Shown here one piece after another: positions 18,478 through 28,699 of a DNA stretch of 64,000 bases. A program made the position numbers and the translations under genes. Positions within the stretch are counted from its first letter, which is position 1. Every line of letters begins with the position of its first letter. This stretch comes from Pseudomonas sp. Marseille-Q3773 (lineage in GTDB: Bacteria; Pseudomonadota; Gammaproteobacteria; Pseudomonadales; Pseudomonadaceae), in NCBI RefSeq assembly GCF_916618955.1, contig NZ_OU745390.1, positions 5,262,001-5,326,000 on the forward strand. The letters run 5' to 3'. The notes under the pieces are model-generated. The model was not told the DNA's origin and made no database searches. It saw only the letters and a list, made by a program, of their open reading frames with translations.

Positions 18478-21330
18478 ATGCTCGAGCTCGCCAAGGAGCA
18501 GATAGCCATGGGCCAGAAGGCCGCCAACAAGGCTGAGGCATTATGCCTGCTGGCCGACCGGCTGGTCGCTGACGGCCTGGTCGCTGAGGGATACCTGCAA
18601 GGCCTGCAGGACCGTGAGGCGCAAGGGTCTACCTTTCTTGGCCAGGGCATTGCCATCCCGCACGGCACTCCGCAGACGCGCGACCTGGTGTACGCCACCG
18701 GCGTGCGCCTGCTGCAGTTTCCTGAAGGTGTGGACTGGGGCGATGGGCAAATGGTCTACCTGGCCATCGGCATCGCCGCACGCTCCGACGAGCACCTGCG
18801 CCTGTTGCAACTGCTGACCCGCGCCCTGGGTGAGACCGACCTGGCCGAAGCGCTGCGCCGCGCCGGTTCCGCCGAGGCCTTGCTGAAGCTGTTGCAAGGT
18901 GCGCCGCAGGAGCTGGCGCTGGATGCGCAACTGGTCGGCCTGAACCTGCCAGCGGAGGACTTCGACGAACTGGCCTGGCGCGGCGCCCGCTTGCTGCAGC
19001 GGGCCGGGTGCGTTGACAGCGGGTTTGCCGCGGTGCTGCAGCAGGCCGAAGCACTGCCGCTGGGCGAGGGCCTGTGGTGGTTGCACAGCGAGCGCCTGGT
19101 GCGCCAGCCGGGCCTGGCCTTCATCACTCCGCAACAGCCACTGCGCTACCGTGACCAGCCGCTCAACGGCCTGTTCTGCCTGGCCAGCCTCGGCGCTGCC
19201 CACCAGGCCTTGCTCGAACGCCTCTGTGAAGTGCTCATCGAAGGCCGCGGGCAGACGCTCTACCAAGCCACCAGCAGCCGTGCGGTGCTGGAAGTGCTGG
19301 GCGGTGAGGCGCCGACGGACTGGCCCAGCGCGCGTATCGTGCTGGCCAACCCGCATGGCTTGCATGCCCGCCCGGCCAAGGTGCTGGCGCAACTGGCCAA
19401 AGGCTTCGAGGGCGAGGTCCGCGTGCGTCTGGTCGACAGCGCACAGCCTGCAGTGTCGGTGAAGAGCCTGAGCAAGCTGCTCAGCCTCGGTGCCCGTCGT
19501 GGCCAGGTGCTGGAACTGCTGGCCGAGCCAGGCATCGCCGCCGATGCCTTGCCGGTGCTGGTGGCTGCCATCGAACAAGGTTTGGGCGAGGAAGTGGAGC
19601 CGCTGCCGCAGGCTGACGCGCCTGCCGCCGGCATTGCCGCCGAAGTGCTGCAGGCGCCGCCGGCCGGTAGCCGTGTCCAGGGGGTGGGGGCTGCCCCGGG
19701 CATTGCCAGTGGCCCGGCGCACCTGTGTGTCGAGCGCGAGTTCGACTACCCGCTGCGCGGCGAGTCGCTGGTCCAGGAGCGGCAAAAGCTGCGCGAAGCG
19801 CTGGCGACTGTGAATAGCGAACTGCAGGCCCTGGTTCAGCGTAGTGACAAGGCCATTGGCGAGATCTTCGTGACCCACCAGGAAATGCTCGCCGACCCGG
19901 CCCTGAGCGATGACGTCGAGCAGCGCCTGGCCCAGGGCGAAAGCGCCGCAGCGGCGTGGATGGCGGTAATCGACGCGGCGGCCCGTCAGCAGGAGTCGTT
20001 GCATGACGCCCTGCTGGCCGAACGTGCCGCCGACCTGCGCGACGTCGGCCGCCGTGTGCTGGCGCAACTGTGCGGGGTGCAGGCGCAGCCCGAACCGGAA
20101 CAACCGTACGTCCTGGTGATGACCGAAGTCGGCCCGTCCGATGTCGCCCGGCTCGACCCGAGCCGCGTGGCCGGTATCGTCACTGCCCAGGGCGGCGCCA
20201 CCGCCCACAGCGCCATTGTCGCGCGTGCCCTGGGCATACCGGCAGTGGTTGGCGCCGGCGCCGCAATGTTGCTGCTGGAGGCCGGTACGCCGTTGCTGCT
20301 CGATGGCCAGCGCGGGGTGGTCAGCGTGGCGCCGCCGGCAGACGAACTGCAACGTGCCCTGGCCGAGCGTGACCTGCGCGAGCAACGCTTGCAGGCTGCC
20401 TGGGCCAATCGCTTCGAGCCGGCAGTCACCCGCGATGGCCATGCCATCGAGGTGTTCGCCAACATCGGCGAAAGCAGCGGCATCGCCAAGGTGGTAGAGC
20501 AGGGCGCCGAAGGCGTGGGCCTGCTGCGCACCGAGCTGATTTTCATGGCTCACCCGCAGGCGCCGGACGTGGCTACGCAGGAGGCGGAATACCGACGGGT
20601 GCTCGACGGCCTCGACGGTCGCCCGCTGGTGGTGCGTACCCTCGACGTCGGCGGCGACAAACCGCTGCCGTACTGGCCGATCGCTGCCGAGGAAAACCCG
20701 TTCCTCGGCGTGCGCGGGGTACGCCTGACCTTGCAGCGTCCGCAGGTGATGGAGGACCAGCTGCGCGCCTTGCTGCGGGCCGCCGACCAGCGCCCGCTGC
20801 GCATCATGTTCCCGATGGTTGGCCAGGTGCACGAGTGGCGCGAAGCGCGGGCCATGGTCGAGCGGCTGCGGGCGGAGATCCCGGTGGCCGACCTGCAACT
20901 GGGCATCATGGTCGAGGTGCCTTCGGCGGCCCTGCTGGCCCCGCAACTGGCGCGCGAAGTCGACTTCTTCAGCATCGGCACCAATGACCTGACCCAGTAC
21001 ACCCTGGCCATCGACCGTGGCCACCCCAGCCTCTCGGCCCAGGCCGACGGCCTGCACCCGGCAGTGCTCAGCCTGATCGACATGACTGTGCGCGCCGCGC
21101 ATGCCCATGGCAAATGGGTAGGGGTATGCGGCGAACTGGCAGCCGACCCGCAGGCGGTCGCCGTGCTGCTCGGCCTGGACGTGGACGAACTCAGCGTCGC
21201 GGCGCGCAGCATTGCCGAAGTCAAAGCCCTGGTCCGCCAGGCCGATCACCAGACGGCCCGCGCCCTGGCGCGCGAGGCCCTGCAACAGGACAGCGCCGCA
21301 GCGGTTCGCGCGCTGGTGGAGCGTTACTGA
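18478..21330 (+). CDS. fruB: Fructose PTS multiphosphoryl transfer protein EIIA-HPr-EI
   Basis: A 950-residue fusion carrying the whole phosphorelay for fructose. EIIA occupies about residues 1-150 with the phospho-His62 in IPHGTP. HPr is at about 280-370 with His296 in HGLHARPAK. Enzyme I covers about 395-950 with His577 in GGATAHSAIVAR, the PEP-binding GVGLLRTELIF and GTNDLTQYTLAIDR. It passes phosphate from PEP to FruA. ATG 18478 follows AAAGGAGAAGGTC. The fruB stop directly abuts the fruK ATG. Confidence 0.97.
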   Translation: MLELAKEQIAMGQKAANKAEALCLLADRLVADGLVAEGYLQGLQDREAQGSTFLGQGIAIPHGTPQTRDLVYATGVRLLQFPEGVDWGDGQMVYLAIGIAARSDEHLRLLQLLTRALGETDLAEALRRAGSAEALLKLLQGAPQELALDAQLVGLNLPAEDFDELAWRGARLLQRAGCVDSGFAAVLQQAEALPLGEGLWWLHSERLVRQPGLAFITPQQPLRYRDQPLNGLFCLASLGAAHQALLERLCEVLIEGRGQTLYQATSSRAVLEVLGGEAPTDWPSARIVLANPHGLHARPAKVLAQLAKGFEGEVRVRLVDSAQPAVSVKSLSKLLSLGARRGQVLELLAEPGIAADALPVLVAAIEQGLGEEVEPLPQADAPAAGIAAEVLQAPPAGSRVQGVGAAPGIASGPAHLCVEREFDYPLRGESLVQERQKLREALATVNSELQALVQRSDKAIGEIFVTHQEMLADPALSDDVEQRLAQGESAAAAWMAVIDAAARQQESLHDALLAERAADLRDVGRRVLAQLCGVQAQPEPEQPYVLVMTEVGPSDVARLDPSRVAGIVTAQGGATAHSAIVARALGIPAVVGAGAAMLLLEAGTPLLLDGQRGVVSVAPPADELQRALAERDLREQRLQAAWANRFEPAVTRDGHAIEVFANIGESSGIAKVVEQGAEGVGLLRTELIFMAHPQAPDVATQEAEYRRVLDGLDGRPLVVRTLDVGGDKPLPYWPIAAEENPFLGVRGVRLTLQRPQVMEDQLRALLRAADQRPLRIMFPMVGQVHEWREARAMVERLRAEIPVADLQLGIMVEVPSAALLAPQLAREVDFFSIGTNDLTQYTLAIDRGHPSLSAQADGLHPAVLSLIDMTVRAAHAHGKWVGVCGELAADPQAVAVLLGLDVDELSVAARSIAEVKALVRQADHQTARALAREALQQDSAAAVRALVERY

Positions 21331-22278
21331 ATGGCCAAGATTCTTACTCTCACCCTGAACCCGGCGCTGGATATCACCATCGGCCTGGATACCCTGCGCC
21401 CGGGGCAGGTCAACCGCAGCCAGGCGCAGCACAGCCACGCTGCGGGCAAGGGGCTGAACGTCGCCCAGGTACTGGCCGACCTGGGGCACAGCGTCACGGT
21501 AGGCGGTTTCCTCGGCAGCGATAACCTGCAGCCATTCGAAACACTGATCCAGTGGCGTGGCTTTGCCGATTGCTTTGTCCGCGTGCCCGGCGAAACCCGC
21601 AGCAACATCAAGCTGGTCGAGGCCGATGGCCGCGTCACCGACATCAACGGCCAGGGCCCGGAGGTGGACGAGGCCGCACGCAGCGCCTTGCTGCGCCTGC
21701 TGGAGCAGGTCGCTGCCGGGCATGACGCGGTTGTGGTGGCGGGCAGCCTGCCGCGCGGCATCGGTGCCGAATGGTTCCGCCAGTTGCTTGCGCGACTGAA
21801 AGCCCTGGGGCTGAAGGTTGCGCTGGACAGCAGCGGCGAAGCCCTGCGTGCCGGCTTGCAGAGCGCTCCCTGGCTGGTCAAGCCGAATACCGAAGAGCTG
21901 GGCGAAGTGCTGGGCCTGGCGGTGGAGAACCCGCAACAGCAGCGTGCCGCTGCCGCGCGCCTGCTGGCCAGTGGCATCGAGCACGTGGTGGTGTCGGCCG
22001 GCGAACAGGGCGTCAGCTGGTTCAGCCGCGACCTCGACCTGCATGCCTGCCCGCCCAAGGTGCAGGTGGCCAGCACGGTCGGTGCAGGGGATTCGCTGGT
22101 GGCCGGCATGGTCCATGGCCTGCTGCAGGGCGAAGCGCCGGCCCAGACCTTGACCCGTGCCACCGCCATCGCCGCGCAGGCGGTGACCCAGGTGGGTTTC
22201 GGCATTCGAGACCGGGAGCAACTGGCGCGCCTGGAAGCCGCTGTGCAACTGACAGAACAACAAGAGGGTTGCCGATGA
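21331..22278 (+). CDS. fruK: 1-phosphofructokinase
   Basis: A 315-residue PfkB-family kinase converting fructose-1-phosphate to fructose-1,6-bisphosphate. It begins AKILTLTLNPALDITIGLD, has the first PfkB motif (GGFLGSDN), and ends with the second signature STVGAGDSLVAGMVHGLL carrying the catalytic aspartate. It starts immediately after the fruB stop and overlaps fruA by four bases (ATGA), so the three fru genes form one operon. Its substrate is also the Cra inducer, so FruK activity sets induction. Confidence 0.97.
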   Translation: MAKILTLTLNPALDITIGLDTLRPGQVNRSQAQHSHAAGKGLNVAQVLADLGHSVTVGGFLGSDNLQPFETLIQWRGFADCFVRVPGETRSNIKLVEADGRVTDINGQGPEVDEAARSALLRLLEQVAAGHDAVVVAGSLPRGIGAEWFRQLLARLKALGLKVALDSSGEALRAGLQSAPWLVKPNTEELGEVLGLAVENPQQQRAAAARLLASGIEHVVVSAGEQGVSWFSRDLDLHACPPKVQVASTVGAGDSLVAGMVHGLLQGEAPAQTLTRATAIAAQAVTQVGFGIRDREQLARLEAAVQLTEQQEGCR

Positions 22279-24014
22279 ACATTGCCATTGTCACCGCCTG
22301 CCCCAACGGCCAGGTGTCGAGCGTGCTGAGCGCGCGTCTGCTATCCGCCGCTGCCCAGCGGCGCGGCTGGAGCACCAGCGTCGAGGTGCAGGATGCCGAG
22401 CACCCTGAGCGGCGACTGAGTGCCGCGCAGATCGCCGAAGCTGACTGGGTACTGGTGATCAGCACCGGGCCGGTCGACCTGTCCCGTTTCGTCGGCAAGC
22501 GCGTCTACCAGAGTACGCCGTCACAGGCCCTGACCGACCGCGAGGGCTTCCTCGATGAGGCGGCGGTCAATGCCCAGTTGCTGGCGTGCGTGGCAGACAG
22601 CCCGGCCGAAGTCACCAGTACAGGTGTCCGCATCGTAGCGGTCACGGCCTGCCCGACCGGCGTCGCGCACACTTTCATGGCCGCAGAGGCGCTGCAACAG
22701 GCCGCGCAGCAACTGGGTTACCAGCTCACCGTCGAAACCCAGGGCTCGGTGGGTGCGCGCAACCCTCTGTCTGCCGAAGCCATCGCCGCTGCCGATGTGG
22801 TGTTGCTGGCCGCCGACATCGAAGTGCCCACCGCACGTTTCTCCGGTAAGCGTATCTACCGTTGTGGCACCGGCATCGCCCTCAAGCAGGCCCGTGCCAT
22901 CCTGGACAAAGCCCTGGCCGAAGCCAAGGTGGAAACCAACGCCGATGCCGCAGCCGCGCCTGGCCCGGCCAAGGGCGAGAAAACCGGGGTATACAAGCAC
23001 CTGCTGACCGGTGTGTCGTTCATGCTGCCGATGGTGGTGGCGGGCGGGCTGCTGATAGCGCTGTCGTTCGTGTTCGGTATCGAAGCCTACAAACAGCCGG
23101 GCACGCTGCCGGCGGCGTTGATGCAGATCGGTGGCGAGGCTGCATTCAAGCTGATGGTGCCATTGCTGGCGGGCTACATCGCTTGGTCGATCGCCGACCG
23201 CCCGGGGCTGGCACCTGGCATGATCGGCGGGCTGCTGGCCAGCACCCTGGGTGCTGGCTTCATCGGCGGCATCGTCGCCGGCTTCCTCGCCGGTTACAGC
23301 GCCAAGGCCATTGCCCGTTGGGCACGCCTGCCCAGCAGCCTGGAGGCACTCAAGCCGATCCTGATCATCCCGTTGCTGGCCAGCCTGTTCACCGGCCTGG
23401 TGATGATCTATGTGGTTGGCCAGCCGGTGGCGGCGATGCTCGAAGGCCTGACCCACTTCCTCGACAGCATGGGCACTACCAACGCCATCCTGCTGGGCTT
23501 GTTGCTGGGCGGCATGATGTGCGTCGACCTGGGTGGGCCGATCAACAAGGCCGCCTACGCGTTTTCGGTGGGGCTGCTGGCTTCGTCGAGCTACGCGCCG
23601 ATGGCGGCGACCATGGCCGCGGGCAGGGTGCCGCCGATCGGCCTGGGTATTGCCACCTTGCTGGCCCGCCGCAAGTTCGCCCAGAGCGAACGCGAGGCGG
23701 GCAAGGCAGCCCTGGCGCTGGGCCTGTGCTTCATTTCCGAAGGGGCGATCCCGTTTGCCGCCAAGGACCCGCTGCGGGTCATCCCCGCCAGCATCGCCGG
23801 GGGCGCACTGACCGGGGCCTTGTCAATGTACTTCGGCTGCAAGCTGATGGCACCCCATGGTGGCCTGTTCGTGTTGCTGATCCCGAATGCGATCAACCAT
23901 GCGGCGCTGTACCTGCTGGCAATCGTGGCAGGGAGCCTGCTGACGGCAGTGGTGTATGCACTGATCAAGAAGAGCGAAGGAGTAGAGCTGGCGGTAGCAC
24001 CGGCGAAAGGCTGA
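22275..24014 (+). CDS. fruA: Fructose PTS permease EIIB'BC
   Basis: A 579-residue membrane permease. Two IIB-like domains are seen: a degenerate N-terminal one (VTACPNG, Cys9) and the active one with phospho-Cys126 in VTACPTGVAHTF. The EIIC domain (about residues 235-579) has eight or more hydrophobic spans and the conserved GGPINKAAYAF and FISEGAIPFAAKDP motifs. It imports fructose as fructose-1-phosphate using phosphate from FruB. The N-terminal IIB' copy is normal for this family. Confidence 0.96.
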   Translation: MNIAIVTACPNGQVSSVLSARLLSAAAQRRGWSTSVEVQDAEHPERRLSAAQIAEADWVLVISTGPVDLSRFVGKRVYQSTPSQALTDREGFLDEAAVNAQLLACVADSPAEVTSTGVRIVAVTACPTGVAHTFMAAEALQQAAQQLGYQLTVETQGSVGARNPLSAEAIAAADVVLLAADIEVPTARFSGKRIYRCGTGIALKQARAILDKALAEAKVETNADAAAAPGPAKGEKTGVYKHLLTGVSFMLPMVVAGGLLIALSFVFGIEAYKQPGTLPAALMQIGGEAAFKLMVPLLAGYIAWSIADRPGLAPGMIGGLLASTLGAGFIGGIVAGFLAGYSAKAIARWARLPSSLEALKPILIIPLLASLFTGLVMIYVVGQPVAAMLEGLTHFLDSMGTTNAILLGLLLGGMMCVDLGGPINKAAYAFSVGLLASSSYAPMAATMAAGRVPPIGLGIATLLARRKFAQSEREAGKAALALGLCFISEGAIPFAAKDPLRVIPASIAGGALTGALSMYFGCKLMAPHGGLFVLLIPNAINHAALYLLAIVAGSLLTAVVYALIKKSEGVELAVAPAKG

Positions 24015-24033
24015 GGTCTGGGTTGGCCTCACA

Positions 24034-24063
24034 GCCTCTTCGCGGGGTTACCCACGAAGAGGC
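24034..24063. terminator. Hairpin after fruA overlapping the DUF3820 gene end
   Basis: Arms GCCTCTTCG / CGAAGAGGC flank a 12-base loop in the short gap between fruA and the convergent DUF3820 gene. It probably ends the fru transcript, but the T tract is absent. Confidence 0.5.
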
Positions 24064-24296
24064 CGGTGCTGGCTCGCGCGACGCTTCTGCCGCAACGGCA
24101 CCAGCAAATCGCCCAGCCCGTTATGGTCGATCTCGTGCATCAGCGCCAACAACCCGCCCAGTTCTCCCGACGGGAACCCTTTGCGCGCGAACCACGCCAG
24201 GTAGTCGCCTGGCAGGTCGGCGATGACCCGGCCCTGATACTTGCCAAACGGCATGCTGCGGGTCACCAGCAGTTCGAGGATTTCCGGCTTCATCAT
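24048..24296 (-). CDS. DUF3820 family protein
   Basis: An 82-residue protein with the DUF3820 signature MPFGKYQGRVIADLPGDYLAWF and a C-terminal basic tail. The function is unknown; the family is sometimes linked to quorum-sensing-related nucleotide handling, without firm evidence. Two adjacent ATGs are possible; 24296 has AGGAG five bases upstream, whereas 24293 has eight-base spacing. It converges with fruA. Confidence 0.8.
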   Translation of the reverse strand: MMKPEILELLVTRSMPFGKYQGRVIADLPGDYLAWFARKGFPSGELGGLLALMHEIDHNGLGDLLVPLRQKRRASQHRPLRG

Positions 24297-24494
24297 CGGC
24301 GCTCCTGGCTGTAGGGAGCGCCGACCATACTGCAATCTGCACGAACACCCAAGCGGCAATCATGCAGAACGCCGCTTGCCGGCGGTACGATGGATCATCT
24401 AACTTTTTGATATTTATAATTTTTTATTTTTGAAACGGGTTGGCACGATCGCTGCTCCTCTCTGGTGGACTATCACCTGCCAAGGAGTTTTGCC

Positions 24495-24971
24495 ATGAGC
24501 AACCCGAACAAAGATGTGATCGATGTACTTAACGACCTGATCGAGTACAGCAAGGACGGCGAAAAGGGTTTTCGCGAATCGGCCGATGATGTCAAGAACC
24601 CGGAACTGAAAGCCTTCTTCGTACAACGCGCTGGCGAATGCGCCAACGCTGCAGGCGAGCTGCAGAGCGAGGTGCGCCGCCTGGGCGGTGATCCGGAAAC
24701 CTCGACCAGCCTGAGCGGTGACCTGCACCGTGGCTGGGTCAACTTCAAGTCCATGCTCACCGGCAAGAGCGAAGAAGCCGTGCTGAACGAGGTAGAGCGT
24801 GGCGAGGACTATGCGCTCAAGGCCTACAAGGATGCCCGCGAAAAACTGGTCAAGCTGGGCCGCACCGCCAGCGACCAGACCTACGGCTTGGTGGAGAAGC
24901 AGCTGCAGGGCGTGCAGCGCAACCATGACCAGGTCAAGGCGCTGCGCGACGCCGCTCGCGCCCGGTCCTAA
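24495..24971 (+). CDS. PA2169 family four-helix-bundle protein (DUF2383)
   Basis: A 158-residue ferritin-like helical protein. The family is recognised from DVLNDLIEYSKDGEKGFRES, the middle block ELQSEVRRLGGDPETSTSLSG (in part) and GLVEKQLQGVQRNHDQVKALRD at the end. Members are stress-induced in Pseudomonas; no catalytic role is established. ATG 24495 follows AAGGAGTTTTGCC. Its last four bases overlap the stop of the convergent diguanylate cyclase gene. Confidence 0.88.
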   Translation: MSNPNKDVIDVLNDLIEYSKDGEKGFRESADDVKNPELKAFFVQRAGECANAAGELQSEVRRLGGDPETSTSLSGDLHRGWVNFKSMLTGKSEEAVLNEVERGEDYALKAYKDAREKLVKLGRTASDQTYGLVEKQLQGVQRNHDQVKALRDAARARS

Positions 24972-26458
24972 TCGGCCGGCCCCTCTACCCGGTTGCGGCC
25001 CTTGGCCTTGGCCCGGTAGAGCGCCTCATCTGCAGCACCCAGCACTCCCGCCAGGTCGTGCTGGGTGCCTGACAGGCCGATGCCGATACTCACTGTGACC
25101 GAGTAGGCATCATCGGCAAATGGCGCCAGCGCCTCGACACTGGTGCGGATGCGCTCGGCCAGCAGCTGCGCGCCGGCGAGATCGGTTTCCGGCAGCACCC
25201 CCTGAAATTCCTCACCGCCATAGCGCGCCGCCAGGTCGGCGGGGCGGCGGATGCATGCCTCGATGGTCTTGGCCACCTCGCGCAGGGCATGGTCGCCACC
25301 CGCGTGGCCGTGGCGCTGGTTGAACGCCTTGAAATGGTCGACATCCACCATCAACACTGCCAGTGGTTTGCGGCTGCGCTGGGCGCGTGCCCACTCCTGG
25401 CGCAGCACTTGGTCCAGCCGGCGGCGATTGGCGAGGCCGGTCAGGCTATCGGTGGCGGCCAGGGTTTCGAGGCCTTGTTCTGCCTCTTGTCGGCGGCGCA
25501 ATTCGCGGCCCAGCAACAAAGTCAGCCAGAGGATACCCACGCACAGTAGCCCGGTGGCGACGCTGACCATGATCGCGGTGCGGCGCCAGGACTGGAACAC
25601 TTCATCGGCCGAATGCGCCACCAGCACAATCAATGGCAATTGCGGGACGCGCGCGAAGGTATAGATGCGCAGCTTTGCGCTGCTGCCGGAGCGGGCGGTG
25701 AAGCTGCCGCTCTGTTCGTTGAGGATGCGTTTGAAATTAGGGCGATCGGCGAAGTTGCTGCCGATCAGCGGATCCTGTTTGCGGGATGGCTGGCGCGCGA
25801 GCAGTTGGCCGTCCGTGTTGAGCAGGTTGATGCTGCTGTCGTCGCCAATATCCAGGCGCCGAAACAATTCGCTGAAGTACGACAGGCGTAGCGCACCCGC
25901 AGCCACGCCGGCGAACTCGCCATCGGGCCCGGAGATGCGCCGGCTGAAACTGATGCACCAGTCCAGGCCGCCGAGCTTGGCCTTGAATGGTGGACCCACC
26001 AGCAAGCCGAGGTGGGCATTACGCTGGTGCGCCTGGAATACCCCGGTGTCGCCGAAGTTCGCTTTGCGCGGCACGCTACTGGTGGAGTCGCCCACCACGT
26101 TGCCCTGTTGGTCCAGCCACAGCACATCCCCGCGCTTACGGTCGACGAAGGCTTCATTGAACAGCAGGCGTTGGCGCAGTGGGCCGGGTATTTGCGCCAA
26201 TTCCTTGCGCCCGACCGCCCAGATCAGCCCCTGCAAGGACTGGTCATAAAGCTCGGCGTTGCGCAGGATATCGCTTTCGATCAGCTGGACGATGTTGTTG
26301 GACGAGCGGATCGCCGACAGCTCGACGCTGTCGCGCTCACGGGCCAGCAGGTAGCTGACGATGGCTACAATGGCGAGCACGGCAAGGCAACTGCCCAGGT
26401 TGAGGAACAGCTCGGGGTGTGACCTGTAGAGTGCGAAACGCGGGGGTCGGGGGATCAT
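24968..26458 (-). CDS. Membrane diguanylate cyclase with periplasmic Cache-type sensor
   Basis: A 496-residue enzyme making c-di-GMP. The N-terminal membrane span is at about residues 20-40 and a second at about 285-310; between them lies a periplasmic dCACHE-like domain. The GGDEF domain follows, with GGEEF at 414-418 and preceding ATDSLTGLANRR. An RxxD inhibitory site is not obvious; LPETDLAGAQ occupies the region after the active site. The signal sensed is unknown. ATG 26458 begins MIPRPPRFALYRSHPELF. Confidence 0.9.
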   Translation of the reverse strand: MIPRPPRFALYRSHPELFLNLGSCLAVLAIVAIVSYLLARERDSVELSAIRSSNNIVQLIESDILRNAELYDQSLQGLIWAVGRKELAQIPGPLRQRLLFNEAFVDRKRGDVLWLDQQGNVVGDSTSSVPRKANFGDTGVFQAHQRNAHLGLLVGPPFKAKLGGLDWCISFSRRISGPDGEFAGVAAGALRLSYFSELFRRLDIGDDSSINLLNTDGQLLARQPSRKQDPLIGSNFADRPNFKRILNEQSGSFTARSGSSAKLRIYTFARVPQLPLIVLVAHSADEVFQSWRRTAIMVSVATGLLCVGILWLTLLLGRELRRRQEAEQGLETLAATDSLTGLANRRRLDQVLRQEWARAQRSRKPLAVLMVDVDHFKAFNQRHGHAGGDHALREVAKTIEACIRRPADLAARYGGEEFQGVLPETDLAGAQLLAERIRTSVEALAPFADDAYSVTVSIGIGLSGTQHDLAGVLGAADEALYRAKAKGRNRVEGPAD

Positions 26459-26559
26459 GCTCGCTACTGCGTGGGCAGGGCCATTCGCGGCGGCGACATT
26501 TTAGGGAAGTGAGGATTGTCGAACAAGATTTGTCCGACGGAATTACGCAAGCGATTCTG

Positions 26560-26725
26560 CGCAGCCCATCGCCGGCAAGCGCCTGCCACAGCTACCGCGG
26601 CGTTTGCTTCGCGGATAAATCCGCTCCTACAGGTTTGAATTGCGCAGGCTTCGGGTTGACGCGGTACCTGTAGGAACGGCTTCAGCGGCGATCACCGGCA
26701 AAGCCGGTGTCATCCACCGCGTGGG
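26560..26725. repeat. Cluster of REP-like palindromic repeats
   Basis: The 303-base gap between the cyclase and porin genes carries short palindromes: GCCGGCAAGCGCC, the CTACCGCGGCG / CGCGGATAAATCCGCTCCTACAG block, CTGTAGGAACGG, and CACCGGCAAAGCCGGTG. These match the dispersed REP style of P. putida genomes and explain the gap, where no gene was found. Confidence 0.65.
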
Positions 26726-26761
26726 CGAACCGAGGGCAAGGCCCTCGCGGGCGGTTTCGAA

Positions 26762-28096
26762 TCAGAACACGTTCAACGGGTAATCGACGATCACCCGCAA
26801 TTCATCATTGTCGCTGTTGCTGTCGATCGAGGCATAACCTTGGCTGCCACGGTGCACGGCATAGCGCAGCAGTACCGACAAATCCTTGAGGTCACCCTCC
26901 TGGAACACGTACTTCACATCCAGGTCACGCTCCCAGTGCATCGCGTTCTTGCCGTCGGCACGGTAGTAGTCGTAGTGGCTGGTGTCCTGAGTGGCCTTGG
27001 TCAGGTCGGCCTCACCGCGCGAGTACGACAACGTGCTGGTCAAGCCCGGGACGCCCATGCCAGCAAAGTCATAGTTGTACTGCAGCTTCCACGAGCGCTC
27101 GTTCGGCGCGTTGAAGTCGGAGTACATGCGCGAGTTGTCCAGGTAGATGCTGTCGCCAAGGTTGATGTAGTCGAACGGCGTGTCGCCATTGACCCGCTGG
27201 TAGGCGGCGGTGACGCTGTGGTACCCGGCGTTGATGGTGAAGTGCACGCTGTAGGTATTGTTGTCGATCTTGCCCAGCAGCGCCTGGCCGGTGTCCTGGG
27301 TGTGATAGAAGTGCACGCCCGGGTTCAGGCTGACCAGGTCGTTGACCACGTAGGTGTAGTCGAAGTCAGCATAGTACTGGTTCCAGATGTCCTTCAGCTC
27401 GGCGGCATACAGGTTGGCGGTGATGGTCGGGGTACCGCTCCACGACGCGCCGGCCCAGTTCAGGTGCTTGCTCTTGTCGTGCTCGTCCAGCGCGCCGTAG
27501 TAGCTGTCGATACGGCGGTGGCCGCTCTGGTTGTAGGGCTTGGTGAAGCTCACCTGGCCGCCTTCGAGCAGCAACCCGTCGATGCTGGTATTGGTCAGGC
27601 TCACGCCACGGAAGGTCTGCGGCAGCATGCGGCTTTCGCCGCCGGCAATCACCGGGTTGGTCAGGAACAGGTCACCCGCCCTGAGTTCGGTGTCGAACGC
27701 CTTGAGCTTGAGCGCGGCCCCGGCAGTGGAGAACGAATGCGGCGCTGCACCCAGCTCTCCGTCGTCCTTGATGTGCTCGGGCAGGATGCTGGTGCCGGCG
27801 TGGCCGCCACCACCATCGAGCTTCAGGCCCAGCATCGCATGGACATCCAGACCAACGCCAAGCACACCCGGGGTGTAGCCCGACTCGAAGCGCGCCACCG
27901 CGCCCTGGCCCCACTCGCGGGTGTCACGCACGCCGGTGTTGTGATTGTCGCGATTGAAATAGGCATTACGAAAATGCAAGTTGAGGGACGACCCTTCGAT
28001 GAAGCCATCAGCCTTGTCTTCATCTGCCTGGGAGGCGAAAGGGATCGTTGCAGTAAACGCAATGAACAGCGGGGTAAAACGAAACGCGGAAGGCAC
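26762..28096 (-). CDS. OprD-family outer membrane porin
   Basis: A 444-residue porin. The signal peptide ends at about residue 24 (PFASQA before DEDKADG). The mature protein begins [19 protein letters not shown], a hallmark of OprD/Opd proteins, and contains alternating beta-strand patterns to the terminal aromatic Phe (YPLNVF), the usual beta-barrel insertion signal. The GTG start at 28096 has AAGGAG nine bases upstream. Family members take up basic amino acids or aromatic and other carboxylates; the substrate cannot be read from the sequence. Confidence 0.92.
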   Translation of the reverse strand: MPSAFRFTPLFIAFTATIPFASQADEDKADGFIEGSSLNLHFRNAYFNRDNHNTGVRDTREWGQGAVARFESGYTPGVLGVGLDVHAMLGLKLDGGGGHAGTSILPEHIKDDGELGAAPHSFSTAGAALKLKAFDTELRAGDLFLTNPVIAGGESRMLPQTFRGVSLTNTSIDGLLLEGGQVSFTKPYNQSGHRRIDSYYGALDEHDKSKHLNWAGASWSGTPTITANLYAAELKDIWNQYYADFDYTYVVNDLVSLNPGVHFYHTQDTGQALLGKIDNNTYSVHFTINAGYHSVTAAYQRVNGDTPFDYINLGDSIYLDNSRMYSDFNAPNERSWKLQYNYDFAGMGVPGLTSTLSYSRGEADLTKATQDTSHYDYYRADGKNAMHWERDLDVKYVFQEGDLKDLSVLLRYAVHRGSQGYASIDSNSDNDELRVIVDYPLNVF

Positions 28097-28202
28097 CGGT
28101 ACTAGCTCCTTGGGTCGGGCGGTGGGGCAGTTTTTATTTTCGAATGTGCGTGTTTTTATCGGTGAACGTTACAGCTGGGCTGATAGTTGAAGCACATAAA
28201 AA

Positions 28203-28227
28203 AAGCCGCTGATCGGCAGCGGCTTTA
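28203..28227 (-). terminator. Intrinsic terminator of the small secreted protein gene
   Basis: Arms AAAGCCGCTG / CAGCGGCTTT flank a five-base loop; on the minus strand a run of T residues follows. It ends transcription of the gene at 28301-28525 before the porin promoter. Confidence 0.85.
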
Positions 28228-28300
28228 AAAGGCTAACATATCGGCACCGGTAGTGCCCATGGCGTAGCCAAGGGAAAACGGGAGCAGTAACAGCGCTTGC

Positions 28301-28525
28301 TCAGCTGTCGGCATTGGCCTCGACAGAAGCTTTGGAAGCTGTCTGGTTTGCATCTTTGGTGGCATCGGACTGTTGTGCGGCTATGGCATCGCGAGCCTCT
28401 TGATGAACGGCGGCAAACTCGGCGTTACGGGTAATGAAAGCCTGCGATTCTTCGGCCATGGCCAGCGGCGACAACAACAGGGAAGACAGGACGAAGACGC
28501 TGGCAATACCCTTACTGTTGGACAT
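28301..28525 (-). CDS. Small exported protein of unknown function
   Basis: A 74-residue protein with an obvious signal peptide (MSNSKGIASVFVLSSLLLSP, then LAMA before EESQAF). The mature part is about 50 residues, hydrophilic, Ala/Asp/Lys-rich and without cysteines, so it is likely helical and periplasmic. It has its own intrinsic terminator, which supports expression as a single unit. No family was recognised. Confidence 0.7.
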   Translation of the reverse strand: MSNSKGIASVFVLSSLLLSPLAMAEESQAFITRNAEFAAVHQEARDAIAAQQSDATKDANQTASKASVEANADS

Positions 28526-28699
28526 TTGAATCTACCTTCTTGCAGTGCAAGTGCTAATGAGGACAGGGCTAAAGTTAGCCCTTTCAATACACTTGAAACA
28601 GAGCGAAGTGCGATAAGCACTGTTGCGCAAAAGGTAACGATTACACTGCAAGGCAATGGGGCATTCGCCGGAAACCCCGTGCTAGACGGGACGGCTTGT

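Noticed and set aside
18541..22263. A 1240-residue open frame on the minus strand across fruB-fruK
   Set aside because: It is the antisense shadow of high-GC fruB/fruK codons; it has no family motif and no ribosome site, and the sense genes are certain.
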